From Hypericum androsaemum (lineage: Eukaryota; Streptophyta; Magnoliopsida; Malpighiales; Hypericaceae): a DNA stretch of 64,000 nt. The DNA is taken from contig OZ023183.1 in NCBI GenBank assembly GCA_963995505.1, positions 18,844,671-18,908,670 on the forward strand, read 5' to 3'. The first letter of the stretch is position 1. The number at the start of each line of letters is the position of its first letter. Shown piece by piece: positions 13,813 to 23,174 of the stretch. The notes beneath the pieces were generated by a model that did no database searches, had not been told where the DNA came from, and was given only the letters and a program-made list of their open reading frames with translations. Position numbers and translations under genes: made by a program.

Positions 13813-13999
13813 CAGGGACGGAGTCAGAAAATTTGAGGAGTGGAGTCAATTTCTAATTTTTTAGCTTGATTAATTTTTTAATAGGATCAATTCCTAATTT
13901 TAGTGGGGACATACATTAAAAAATATACCTAGTTATCAAACATAAAAAAATTAAGTGGGGGCAATCGCCCCCACTCCCGGTCACGTTCCTCCGTCCCTG
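13813..13999. mobile_element. 187-bp hAT-type MITE with perfect 8-bp target duplication
   Basis: The termini are CAGGGACGGAG and CTCCGTCCCTG, exact inverted repeats. The flanks carry ACTTCAGT at 13805-13812 and 14000-14007, a perfect 8-bp duplication typical of hAT transposition. The interior is AT-rich and non-coding, so movement depended on a transposase from elsewhere. Confidence 0.88.
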
Positions 14000-14007
14000 A
14001 CTTCAGT

Positions 14008-15340
14008 GATCAAACTCTATCTCGGACTTGGGTCAGCAAGATTTAATTTTGTTCTAAGAATCCTTTAGATGAGTCTCCGGATATTTTTGGCCTCCCTGAT
14101 TTGGACTTTTATTTTTGGCCTGGTTTGCCAAGCTCTCGATTGCTGTTTTGTATCTCTTGGGATTTTAATGAATCAATCTACTTATCCAGGAAAAAAAATC
14201 TCTTTTTTGTTGTGTTTTTTAACGTTTTCGACATGCCTCAGACTCACGATGGTTTGCTACAAATAATTACAGTTCGTCCGCTTTGACTTTGCCACATTAA
14301 GTTCTTTACATAGTAATGCTCATCTGAACTCCATGATATAAATCTTATGCCCAAATTAATATATATCAGCATTGAATATTTACATTAGGTTATATTCTAA
14401 TTTAACTAATAGATCTTAAGTTTATACTCTTTATAATGCACTAGCATTATATAGTTGTAAAACCAACTTAGTCAATCTTTCAAAAAAAATTACTCGAACC
14501 TAGGTTCGATTAGTGAGCAAGTAGCGATCGTCGCAGGTTGGCATAAAAATACATGATTTCCTAAAAATAGATTTCTACGTCTACACCCTTGCGACCAAGT
14601 TGATTTTTTCATTTCATCAGTCCCGATAATATTTTACAAAAGGAATAATGACTGGTCTGTGACACATATATCAATTTAATTGTTTTCCAAAGATACGCAG
14701 TGCAGGGCTTAAAATCATTCCACATCAATCGAAGTTCATGGGACTAATACCCTGACAGTGACAGTGGTAAAAAAATGGGTGGAGGAAGAAAAGGAGAGTT
14801 CCACTCGCACCTAAACTTACAAAAGTTTGCTAGAATTTCCATGGATCAAATGCAATGAAAGGAAAGGTGAGGTGCACCTCAATAATTAGAGAGGACTTGG
14901 GATTGGGTTCGGAAAAGCATAAAGCAAACTGATGGTGATGCCCTATCTGGTATAATCAGAGACTCACATGCACAAGCCAAACATTGTTATGTTTGAATCG
15001 ATTAAGTCGAATAATCTAAGCTCTAGTTAAACAAAACCAAAGAAGAGAATAAGACTTTGTTAATCGAGTCTAGACAGATTTGTAATGCAATTATCTTCGG
15101 GTAAATTGTAATAGAAATCTATAATAGACATGGGTGGCCCAAATTATTTTGGGCGTAGAATTAATGTAGCAGCATTAACAATCGGGTACTCTTTTTTTTC
15201 GCAATTTTTTTCTCAATATATTTTTCTGCAGTAGGATTTTAACGAAATTTGCAGCCACAATTCCGTATTTACGATAGAATTTTTCACATGTCTTATATGT
15301 AATATATAAATACAATTACTTCTAATAAAATTTAAACGTA
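14008..15340. other. Intergenic, no gene seen
   Basis: Two overlapping short frames near 14069-14286 look like decayed transposon sequence but match no family I recognise. The rest is AT-rich non-coding DNA, probably the distal promoter of the MIZ1-like gene. Confidence 0.45.
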
Positions 15341-15811
15341 AAAAACTTTGCTGACTTTTAGCATAGCTATATTTTCATGTTGGAAATCAAGATTTATAAC
15401 TAAACAAATGACAATATTTTACCGATTGCTCTTACGTGTTTGGTCCTCTTTCCTTCAAGACTTTGCCCTTTTTCGTTCCCCTACGTTGCTTTGCGTGGTC
15501 CGGCTCTCTATTATATATCATCGATCGCATTCATTTCAACCTCCATCCCCTTCACTTTATCTCATCTCCAAACTTGGTCACATCAATTCCACCACAAAAA
15601 AAAAACTTGGTCACATCAAAGCATTACAATTTCTGTTCTCCTCCCATTTCCCATGCCTTTTCTTTCTTCCCATCCCCACTTTGAAAAGGAAAAAAAGATT
15701 CCAATTTCGCAACCCATCCAAAGTGACCAACCACCACCCTTTTAACTCCCACTCTCTCCATCTCCATTATAAATATTTTCACACCTTGTCATTTCTAAAT
15801 ATATTGTTCCA
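15341..15811 (+). promoter_or_regulatory. Upstream region of the MIZ1-like gene
   Basis: The strand is rich in CT and CCA, as in plant 5' leaders. Two TATA-like motifs are visible: ATTATATATCA near 15510 and TATAAATATTTT near 15767. The second is only about 45 bp from the ATG and would leave a very short leader, so the first is the likelier core promoter. This is inference from sequence. Confidence 0.4.
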
Positions 15812-16543
15812 ATGCCAGTACCTCCGAATTATCACTCCAGTCCCTACTTCAAAGCAGAAAATGCAGCCGTCCAGTCCCTACTCCGGCCGCCACCCGCGGG
15901 GGAGAAGCGTTCCAGGTTCAAGTCGGGAGGGCTACTAAAAGTGTTCAAGCTCTTCCCCATGCTAACTTCGGGGTGCAAGATGGTTGCCCTCTTAGGGAAG
16001 CAACGGAACAAGCCTCTCTTGAAGGACAACGCGACCACGGTGACCCTCTTCGGGTACCGAAAAGGGCGAGTCGGGCTGGCGATACAAGACGACCCCCATT
16101 GCCTCCCGAGCTTCGTGATCGAGCTGCCGATGCACACCGCCTTGTTCCACAAGGAAATGGCCTCGGACGTGGTCCGGATCGCGCTGGAGAGCGAGACCAA
16201 GACACACAAGAAGAAGCTCCTCGAGGAGTTTGTCTGGGCGGTGTACTGTAATGGGAGGAAGATTGGTTACTCTATACGGAGGAAGCAGATGTCTGATGAT
16301 GAGCTCCACGTGATGCAGCTTCTTAGAGGGGTTTCAATGGGTGCAGGTGTTCTTCCGCCTCCTCCGGGTCCTAGTAATTGCGGTAATAATGAGAAGGAAA
16401 TTTCGGCAGATGGGGAATTAACTTACATAAGGGCGAGGTTCGAGAGAGTTGGTGGATCCAAGGATTCTGAAGCTTATTACATGATTAATCCGGATGGTGC
16501 TGCTGGTCCGGAATTGAGTCTTTTCTTCTTAAGAGCTCATTGA
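15812..16543 (+). CDS. MIZU-KUSSEI1-like protein (DUF617), 243 aa
   Basis: This is an intronless plant gene. After a variable N-terminus rich in Pro and Ser (residues 1-45), the DUF617 domain runs from about residue 45 to the end. It contains LFPMLTSGCKMVALLG, TTVTLFGYRKGRVGLAIQ, FVIELPM, HKEMASDVVRIALESETK, LLEEFVWAVYCNGRKIGYS, LLRGVSMGAGVLP, DGELTYIRARFERVVGS-like text (here VGGS) and EAYYMINPDG near the C-terminus. These are hallmarks of the MIZ1 family, whose founder is needed for root hydrotropism in Arabidopsis and associates with endoplasmic-reticulum membranes. The start fits the usual family length of about 230-260 aa. It has no functional link to its neighbours. Its 3' flank is duplicated at 24.7 kb without a second coding copy. 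The exact role of this paralogue is unknown. Confidence 0.93.
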   Translation: MPVPPNYHSSPYFKAENAAVQSLLRPPPAGEKRSRFKSGGLLKVFKLFPMLTSGCKMVALLGKQRNKPLLKDNATTVTLFGYRKGRVGLAIQDDPHCLPSFVIELPMHTALFHKEMASDVVRIALESETKTHKKKLLEEFVWAVYCNGRKIGYSIRRKQMSDDELHVMQLLRGVSMGAGVLPPPPGPSNCGNNEKEISADGELTYIRARFERVGGSKDSEAYYMINPDGAAGPELSLFFLRAH

Positions 16544-16569
16544 TTGATGAATGATTAGTTCTTTGTCGT

Positions 16570-17806
16570 GTGATCATACCGGCGCTAAAGAAACAGATCA
16601 CATCAGAATTCGTAAGTTAAACGTGTTTGTGTGAGACATGGATTAACCTCTGTAATTCATGTAGGTTATATAATTTGTATAGAGGTAAAGGGTTACAATT
16701 ATGTAGGACTGGGATTGAAGGATATATAGTGATGGTTTTGGTTACAATATCGTTTATTGTAACTTTTAGTGGGAATAGGGGGCTCTCTTAATTTGTGCTT
16801 TTGATGCTCTCAATTCTTAAGGTCAGTACAAAAATTATCGCAACATTGATGTTGATGATATTTACTATTGGATTGGTTTTCAATATTTCCTGCCAGATTG
16901 TTCTTCCCATTTTATGATATTTACGACCGAAACTTTGATTAACCATCAAAAAGTTGTTTTAATTTAACAAAAAATTTTGAATTTGAATATTAAATTCGAA
17001 AAACTCCGTTGTAATTTTTTATATACAAGTAAAGTACTATATTTCCCAAAAAAGTGTTCACCAACAAGAATACATCAATCGTAACAAAAGTATCGTATTT
17101 TAGGTACTAGATAACACATATCACAATATACTATAGTGATATGAATACATACACCAAATAAAAACAGAAGTACATACACTACAGACTCGTATATACACCA
17201 AACGCAAAACATGTCTAGCCTAACTACCTCGCAAAGCACCTAAGTTAAGGAGGGTCCTCACCATTCACACCAAAAAAAGTTAAGGAGGGTCATCAAAACT
17301 CCAAAACTCTGTTGAAATTTGACATATCAAAGCATACTTATTTAAATTATACTTAAATTTTTCCAAGAATTGACGCTACATAATTCAGGAATAGGAAGGT
17401 AGGGACTTGGAATAATGTTACTCGTCCAAATAATGGCGTCCTTGAACTTATTTCTTCCACTAATGGGACGAAGATGGTAGTTGCAAACTGGCAACAGCTG
17501 TCGATATGGACCACCAATAAGGTTCCTCGGTACAGCTGGATCAGCTAAAGCCCATTAGATGGAGCTTATCCACCCCCATGAGGTAAGGACTGACCTCGGC
17601 CCATTGGGCTTGTGTTTTTTGTAATGCCAATTAAACAAGACAGCTCAGCCTAAACCAATTTTGTCAACGAGCCCAAAAATGAAATAAGCCCAATGCCACT
17701 TTCACAGACCACAGTCCGCCACTTTCCCAAACCTCGCGTGTCCTGCCAGGTTCTAGGATGCCCAAAATGACGTGAAAAGAACGGTGGGACGTCAACAAGT
17801 CTCGCA
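16570..17806. repeat. Segmental duplication block B (3' flank of the MIZ1-like gene)
   Basis: This is a direct copy of block B' at 24719-25513. Long shared runs include GGTTATATAATTTGTATAG, GGATATATAGTGATGGTTTT and AATTGACGCTACATAATTCA. B is longer because it holds a LINE tail (about 17015-17310) and an extra stretch near 17455-17515. Identity by eye is high, with scattered substitutions. Confidence 0.85.
17015..17310 (-). mobile_element. Degenerate LINE tail, same family as 25673-26106 and 41352-41707
   Basis: This stretch is absent from the matching position in block B', so it is an insertion. It shares GGTACTAGATAA and ACACCAAATAAAAAC-type text with the 3' untranslated tail of the two better-preserved copies. 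The boundaries are approximate, and the coding part is missing. Confidence 0.5.
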
Positions 17807-17815
17807 GCTCTTAAC

Positions 17816-18250
17816 TATGGTTTTAAAAAATATGGTCTCACTAGTTAAATCATAAATTGGGTACATGAGCGGGTCATTTTTAAGTTTTTGACCGGGATCT
17901 GTACTAACCAGATCAAATTTAATTGGACTGGTCGATTTTGAGGTCCACCCTGACCGGTCGAACTTGATTCGTACAAAAATGGGCAAAATTAGATTTTTTG
18001 GGTGGTTTTCGAAGAAAAAAAATTGATTTGACAAGTTTATAGAGTAATAAAAAAGTAGATTTATAGAGTGGAGAGACAAAAAAGTAAATAAGTCTATTTT
18101 AACTTACATATATATATGTATATATATTATTGAAAATATTTAAAAATAAAAATGTTTTTGGTCCGACCGGTGGTCCGACCTATCAAATCGGTCGACCCAG
18201 AAAATAGTAAAAATTCCGGGTCGTAGCTCCGGGCCGGGTTTTAAAACCAT
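17816..18250. mobile_element. Non-autonomous TIR element (Mutator-type MITE) with 9-bp target duplication
   Basis: The ends are TATGGTTTTAAAA and TTTTAAAACCAT, inverted repeats. GCTCTTAAC occurs on both sides (17807-17815 and 18251-18259), a perfect 9-bp duplication typical of Mutator-like elements. The interior repeats GGTCCGACC/ACCGGTCGA motifs and has no coding potential. The empty target is implied by block B', which lacks it. Confidence 0.82.
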
Positions 18251-18547
18251 GCTCTTAACCAAAGTGATGGAAAAATGAAAGAGAAAAGTACACATAAGTA
18301 CCATGTAGTTTTACTGATTATCACTTGAGTACCCAGTAGTTTTTGAACCGTAAAAAAGGTCCAACTTATTCACGTATTTTATCACGGACTGGTCCCGAGC
18401 TTTGGTCCAATTTTTTTGCGAAACGACGTCATTTTATGGCCAACGTGGAGTGCCACGTGGTAGTGAATAGGATTATTTGATGCTGACGGTGATATGTAAA
18501 TTACAAATTAGTACCAAATTAAAAAAATCGTGAAAATATCAAAAAAA

Positions 18548-18623
18548 TTGCTGCATGAGGGAATTGAACCCAGGTATTCTGTTTGAAAGTCAAACGTCAT
18601 CACCAACTAGGCTATAACAACGG
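18548..18623 (-). other. tRNA-like sequence near the left end of the Mutator-like element
   Basis: On the minus strand, TAGCCTAGTTGGTGA resembles a pol III A box and GGGTTCAATTCCC a B box/T arm. The central TTTGACTTTCAAA resembles an anticodon stem-loop. Stem pairing is imperfect, so this is not called a functional tRNA gene. Confidence 0.5.
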
Positions 18624-18674
18624 ATTGCTCCTCACTCTCTCTAGTTTCTTTTTAAAAATAAATTCTTTTAGATT

Positions 18675-20715
18675 GGAAAAATTACCCTCAGGTCCCTGGT
18701 TTATAGTTTTATTACTCGCAGGTTGCTGACTTTCGGAAATAGTGTATGGGGTCCCTACTTTTTAAGAAATATTGGTCTGGGGTCCCTAGTCACTGGATCA
18801 GAGATTTTGTCCGGCGGAGAGCCATCTGGAAAGATGAAAATACCCCTCTAGTCAAAACTTCATCTCCTTCCTCTCGACTAAAAATGGGTTTAACGACGAG
18901 GTTGCAATTATACGAGATTTCTGGCGACGGCAACGTCGTCTCCATCATCTGCAAACCTCTTGCCTCTTCCCCACTCCCCTACCCCTATCAGCGGCAACCA
19001 AATGCCCACACCTAACGAGCAGAGTCTGCTCTGCGCCGTACGAGACCATCGCCCACGAGGGATTAGATCTGGTCAACGCTAGAGCCATCGAAAACAATTG
19101 GAGGCAGCTCGTAGAGAATATCTCTCGAGTGGACCCACACTAGCTCATCCGCTCCAACACCTCTGGTTTGTGCCTCCTCATTCTCCACGTTCGAGTCCTC
19201 GAAGAAGACGGTTTCTCCCTCTCCTCTCTCTCTCTCTCTCTCGTTCTATCTGTTAGTCACTGGATCAGAGATTTTGTCCGGCGGAGAGCCATCTGGAAAG
19301 ATGAAAATACCCCTCTAGTCAAAACTTCATCTCCTTCCTCTCGACTAAAAATGGGTTTAACGACGAGGTTGCAATTATACGAGATTTCTGGCGACGGCAA
19401 CGTCGTCTCCATCATCTGCAAACCTCTTGCCTCTTCCCCACTCCCCTACCCCTATCAGCGGCAACCAAATGCCCATACCCAACGAGCAGAGTCTGCTCTG
19501 CGCCGTACGAGACCATCGCCCACGAGGGATTAGATCTGGTCAACGCCAGAGCCATCGAAAACAATTGGAGGCAGCTCGTAGAGGATATCTCTCGAGTGGA
19601 CCCACACTAGCTCATCCGCTCCAACACCTCTGGTTTGTGCCTCCTCATTCTCCACGTTCGAGTCCTCGAAGAAGACGGTTTCTCCCTCTCCTCTCTCTCT
19701 CTCTCTCTCGTTCTATCTGTTAGCCACTGGATCAGAGATTTTGTCCGGCGGAGAGCCATCTGGAAAGATGAAAATACCCCTCTAGTCAAAACTTCATCTC
19801 CTTCCTCTCGACTAAAAATGGGTTTAACGACGAGGTTGCAATTATACGAGATTTCTGGCGACGGCAACGTCGTCTCCATCATCTGCAAACCTCTTGCCTC
19901 TTCCCCACTCCCCTACCCCTATCAGCGGCAACCAAATGCCCACACCCAACGAGCAGAGTCTGCTCTGCGCCGTACGAGACCATCGCCCACGAGGGATTAG
20001 ATCTGGTCAACGCCAGAGCCATCGAAAACAATTGGAGGCAGCTCGTAGAGGATATCTCTCGAGTGGACCCACACTAGCTCATCCGCTCCAACACCTCTGG
20101 TTTGTGCCTCCTCATTCTCCACGTTCGAGTCCTCGAAGAAGACGGTTTCTCCCTCTCCTCTCTCTCTCTCTCTCTCGTTCTATCTGTTAGTATAGGTTTC
20201 GATGTTCGATAATGGTCGGGTCGCTTTTCTAGTTCAATTGAAGTGGAGATGTGGTTGATCGGTAGGGTTCGTCGAGTCTTCTCCAGTCGTCGGGTAGAGG
20301 AAGAGAAAATGATCCGGCTCACACGGATCTGAGAGAGAGAGACGCGTGGTGCTGAATCATCGACAATCGTCATCGAAAGGATGAGGAGCGTGGAGCTGAA
20401 TCGTCGTCTATCCCCTTGTAATTTCTTTCGTCAATTGTAGGCATTTCAGAGTAGATCCTCGTTGGTGTTTGAGAGTCATCGGTGGTCCAGAGTAGATCAG
20501 AATGGAAGTCTTTTTTTAGGGGAGGGCTTAAGTTTTGACCAAAGAGATATTTTTGTTTTTCCAGATGGCTCTCCGCCGGAGAAAATTTCCGATCCGGTGA
20601 CTAGGGACCTCAGACCAATATTTCTTAAAAAGTAGGGACCTCATACATTATTTCCAAAAGCCAGGAACTTACGAGTAATAAAACTATAAATCAAGGACCT
20701 GAAGGTAATTTTCCC
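18675..20715. mobile_element. TIR element nested inside the Mutator-like element
   Basis: The left end (GGAAAAATTACCCTCAGGTC) and right end (ending GACCTGAAGGTAATTTTCCC) are inverted copies that align for about 190 bp, including TTTTTAAGAAATATTGGTCTG and CTCCGGCGGAGAGCCATCT-type text. Flanking 9-mers TTTTAGATT and ATTTATTTC agree at only 5 of 9 positions, so the target duplication is unproven. The interior is mainly the 467-bp tandem array, with no transposase. Confidence 0.7.
18787..20190. repeat. Tandem array, three copies of a 467-bp unit
   Basis: Copies start at 18787, 19254 and 19721, exactly 467 bp apart, and the third ends at 20187. They are almost identical; single differences include GTCACTGG versus GCCACTGG and CACCTAACG versus CACCCAACG. 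Each unit ends in a (CT)n run and begins inside the left TIR of the host element. The near-identity argues for recent amplification or gene conversion. The 121-residue frames repeated in it are interrupted and match no family I know. Confidence 0.95.
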
Positions 20716-20843
20716 ATTTATTTCTCTTTCTTCTCCCCTCATTCCTTCCTTCGTCTCTCTGACTCCTCCTCCTCTCTTTATTCTGTTGGATTGCTCATCC
20801 CTATCCATTTCATCATCCAGCAGAAGTCCAAGCCAAAACAAAA

Positions 20844-20977
20844 ACCAAAACAAAATGATCATCCGGCCCCCAACCACCAAGAAACGCTCGCGACCACCAA
20901 CCGCCCGCCCCGCCGCCGCATGCTCTCCAAACATCGCCGCCCTCCTCGACGAAGTGGACGATTTTCTTATCATGTAA
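20844..20977 (+). other. Possible captured coding exon inside the Mutator-like element
   Basis: A CT-rich leader-like stretch (20720-20840) is followed by a frame with MIIRPPTTKK, a Pro/Arg-rich part, then SPNIAALLDEVDDFLIM and a stop. Base composition is much more GC-rich than the host element, as expected for a captured gene piece. I do not recognise the parent protein. Confidence 0.3.
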
Positions 20978-21340
20978 CAGGTTCAGAGGTGGAGTCAATG
21001 GGAGGGGGAACCAAATCCCAAAAATTTAAAGAAACCCTAATCATAATTGGGGGTTTTGATTAAATTTGGAAAGTAAGAATAAGAGAAATTAGGGTTCTGG
21101 ACGGACGATGATAGAGAAGATGTGATTTCATGGAGAGTTGGGTATTGATCGAGAAGATGAGCCAAGAGAAAGAAGATGAGCGGAAGCAGAGTAAGAAGAA
21201 AAAGAAGGGAAGAAAAGATGGAGGAGGGTGTAGCAATTTTGTGTTTGGGGCCTGAAGCAACGGCAGGGAAAGAGATAAATATCCAAGCATGCCAAACAAC
21301 ACTATTATATTAATGTTATGCTGTAATTTTCCAACATGTT

Positions 21341-21413
21341 CGTTGTATGTAGTCCAGCGGTTAGGATGTCGTTCTCCAACCTGTAGAACCCAGGTTTGAG
21401 TCCAGCCAATGCA
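21341..21413 (+). other. tRNA-like sequence near the right end of the Mutator-like element
   Basis: TAGTCCAGCGGTTAGGA fits a pol III A box and GGTTTGAGTCC a B box. The 5' text TCGTTGTA resembles plant tRNA-Asp/Glu acceptor arms. The anticodon arm does not fold well, so this is tRNA-derived or tRNA-like, not a clear tRNA gene. It is the inverted counterpart of the sequence at 18548-18623. Confidence 0.5.
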
Positions 21414-21822
21414 ATTTTTTTTATTTTCTGGTCGCATTTTCGGAAGTGTTGTGATATTCACGTTTTATGCAATTTCGTACTAATTGGTAATTTATCACTG
21501 TCACATCAGCAACAACAATCGTCGTTGCCGCCACGTGGCGTTCCACCTAGGCATTAAAACGACACCGTTTGTCCAAAAATATCTGAACCGGATTAATGGA
21601 CCAATCCGTGACAAAATACGCCAATAAGTTTGACATTTTTTACGGTTCAAAAACTACAGGGTATCCAAGTAATAATCGGTGAAACTACAAAATATTTATG
21701 TGTACTTTTCCCAAAGTGAAAATAAGAGAGGGAAAGAGATGAAAGAAAAAAAGACGAATGAAAAAAATTTGGGATTTTTTTAAAGTTACAATTTCAAAAT
21801 TACAAAGATGACTTAATATAAA

Positions 21823-22802
21823 AGGATAAAAAGTAAACAGATAGGTCCCTGATTTTAGTATAATTGATTAGAAAGTCCAACAACTAATTTTTTATCCCTA
21901 AAGTTTGAAGAATCAAACCAATCAGTCTCTGTCATTGATAACACCATTAAAACCTTTCGTTATCCCAAAAATACCCCTTTTTAAAATCAAATTAAAAAAA
22001 TGTAAGCACTTATAAAATATCCAAACTTCCACCAGCCAAAGAAGTCCCAAAAACCTCTACGAGCATAATCTCCATCAAATTGCACATACCACCACATCAA
22101 CGAACTCAATTGCACTCCCTGAAAAAAAAACTCAAAATTTTACCACTACCACTACCCCGAGTCCCGAAACCCTCAAAAACCTCATATTTAACACAAAACA
22201 CCAAAGACCCAACTTTTTTTTACCCATCGTTTCTACTTTCATGAAGATCATAAAATATTTCCTTGCCTGCTTGATGACAAAAGAGCCGGAGGGGATAGTA
22301 ATGATGTACACAAAGTTGAGATTGCCATCTCCAACTTCTTTGATCTGCAAGTCATTGGAGTTGCTCTCGATCTTGTCGAATTTAGGTTCCCAAGCGGGTT
22401 CTGAAGTTGGGTTTATCTGGGCAATGAGCGACGGGCTGCGGCTCCTCTATCACCACTTCCTCTGATGTCGAGGTTTTTGTGGCCATAATATTGGTTTTGG
22501 AGTAACAGCTTTCATGGGTCGTCGTCATATTGCTCGTCGGACACCAAGCCAATGCATTATTTGTGCTGTCTCATTTTTTTGTGGGCGGAGTAGAGGTTCT
22601 TAGATCAAGAATGTGGTGAAGCTGCCATGTCATGCTTCTCTACCTTTGCTTGATTCTACGAAGGGGTATTTTAGGGATATTGAAATATTTTGATGACATG
22701 GACTGATTGGTTTGATTCTTCAAACTTTAGGGACTAAAAAATTAGTGGTTGGACTTTCTAGTCTATTATACTAAAACTCAGGGATCTATCAGTTTTTACC
22801 CC
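21823..22802. mobile_element. 980-bp Pack-MULE-like element with perfect 9-bp target duplication
   Basis: The ends AGGATAAAAAGTAAACAG and CTGATAGATCCC...CAGTTTTTACCCC (right end, inverse) belong to TIRs of about 110-130 bp that share CTAGAAAGTCCAACCACTAA-type text. TAATATAAA flanks both sides (21814-21822 and 22803-22811). The interior includes a coding-like piece of a methylthioribose kinase gene on the minus strand. A foreign gene piece, long TIRs and a 9-bp duplication define a Pack-MULE. Confidence 0.85.
22255..22437 (-). pseudogene. Captured fragment of a methylthioribose kinase gene
   Basis: One minus-strand frame reads SPSLIAQINPTSEP, then a short divergent part, then DLQIKEVGDGNLNFVYI, ITIPSGSFVIKQA. 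This is the N-terminal nucleotide-binding region of plant 5-methylthioribose kinase, the methionine-salvage enzyme that phosphorylates methylthioribose. Only about 60 residues are present, without the catalytic loop, so no enzyme can be made. It sits wholly inside the Pack-MULE-like element. The match is from my knowledge of the family motif, not a search. Confidence 0.72.
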
Positions 22803-23174
22803 TAATATAAATGATCATAGAAAAAAATGGTTGCAGTCAACATAGTAGGGATCATCAAAACACTGAAAGATAAATTTTACCTCATGAAAATGCGAGAGTT
22901 TGAATCATAGACCTCCTAAATATTTATAACGTTTTGTTGTTGGGCTATAAGACCTTTGGCCAAACCATCCAATATAAAGACGTTTTTCACTAAGGATTAT
23001 CCAATTACATAAACAATCCCGTAGGCTTTGTTTTAGCGTCTCTCTAAAATTGTAGTCATGGTCAAATCTTGGTTTATTTTATCATCTGGAATACAAGCAG
23101 TGGAATATATAGTTTAATTCAACAGAAAGCAAAAAATCTTACGAGAAAGAGAGCTTAACATGACGCGAATCCTC

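Larger units (their letters stand above)
18281..21712. mobile_element. 3.4-kb Mutator-like element with terminal inverted repeats of about 240 bp
   Basis: The left end (GAGAAAAGTACACATAAG, from 18281) is the inverse of the right end (ending GTGTACTTTTCCC at 21712). The homology continues for roughly 240 bp, to about 18524 and 21470. Flanks AAAATGAAA (18272-18280) and AAAGTGAAA (21713-21721) are a 9-bp target duplication with one mismatch. No transposase frame is present. The interior holds a second TIR element (18675-20715), a C-rich gene-like piece (20720-20980) and tRNA-like sequences near both ends. Long TIRs with a 9-bp duplication indicate the Mutator superfamily. Confidence 0.85.

Noticed and set aside
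19168..20373. Repeated frames of about 98-121 residues in the 467-bp array as possible genes
   Set aside because: They recur with the repeat, overlap on both strands, are broken by stops and match no family I know. They are by-products of the tandem array.
18548..21413. Calling the tRNA-like sequences functional tRNA genes
   Set aside because: Acceptor and anticodon stems pair poorly in both, so only a tRNA-like call is justified.
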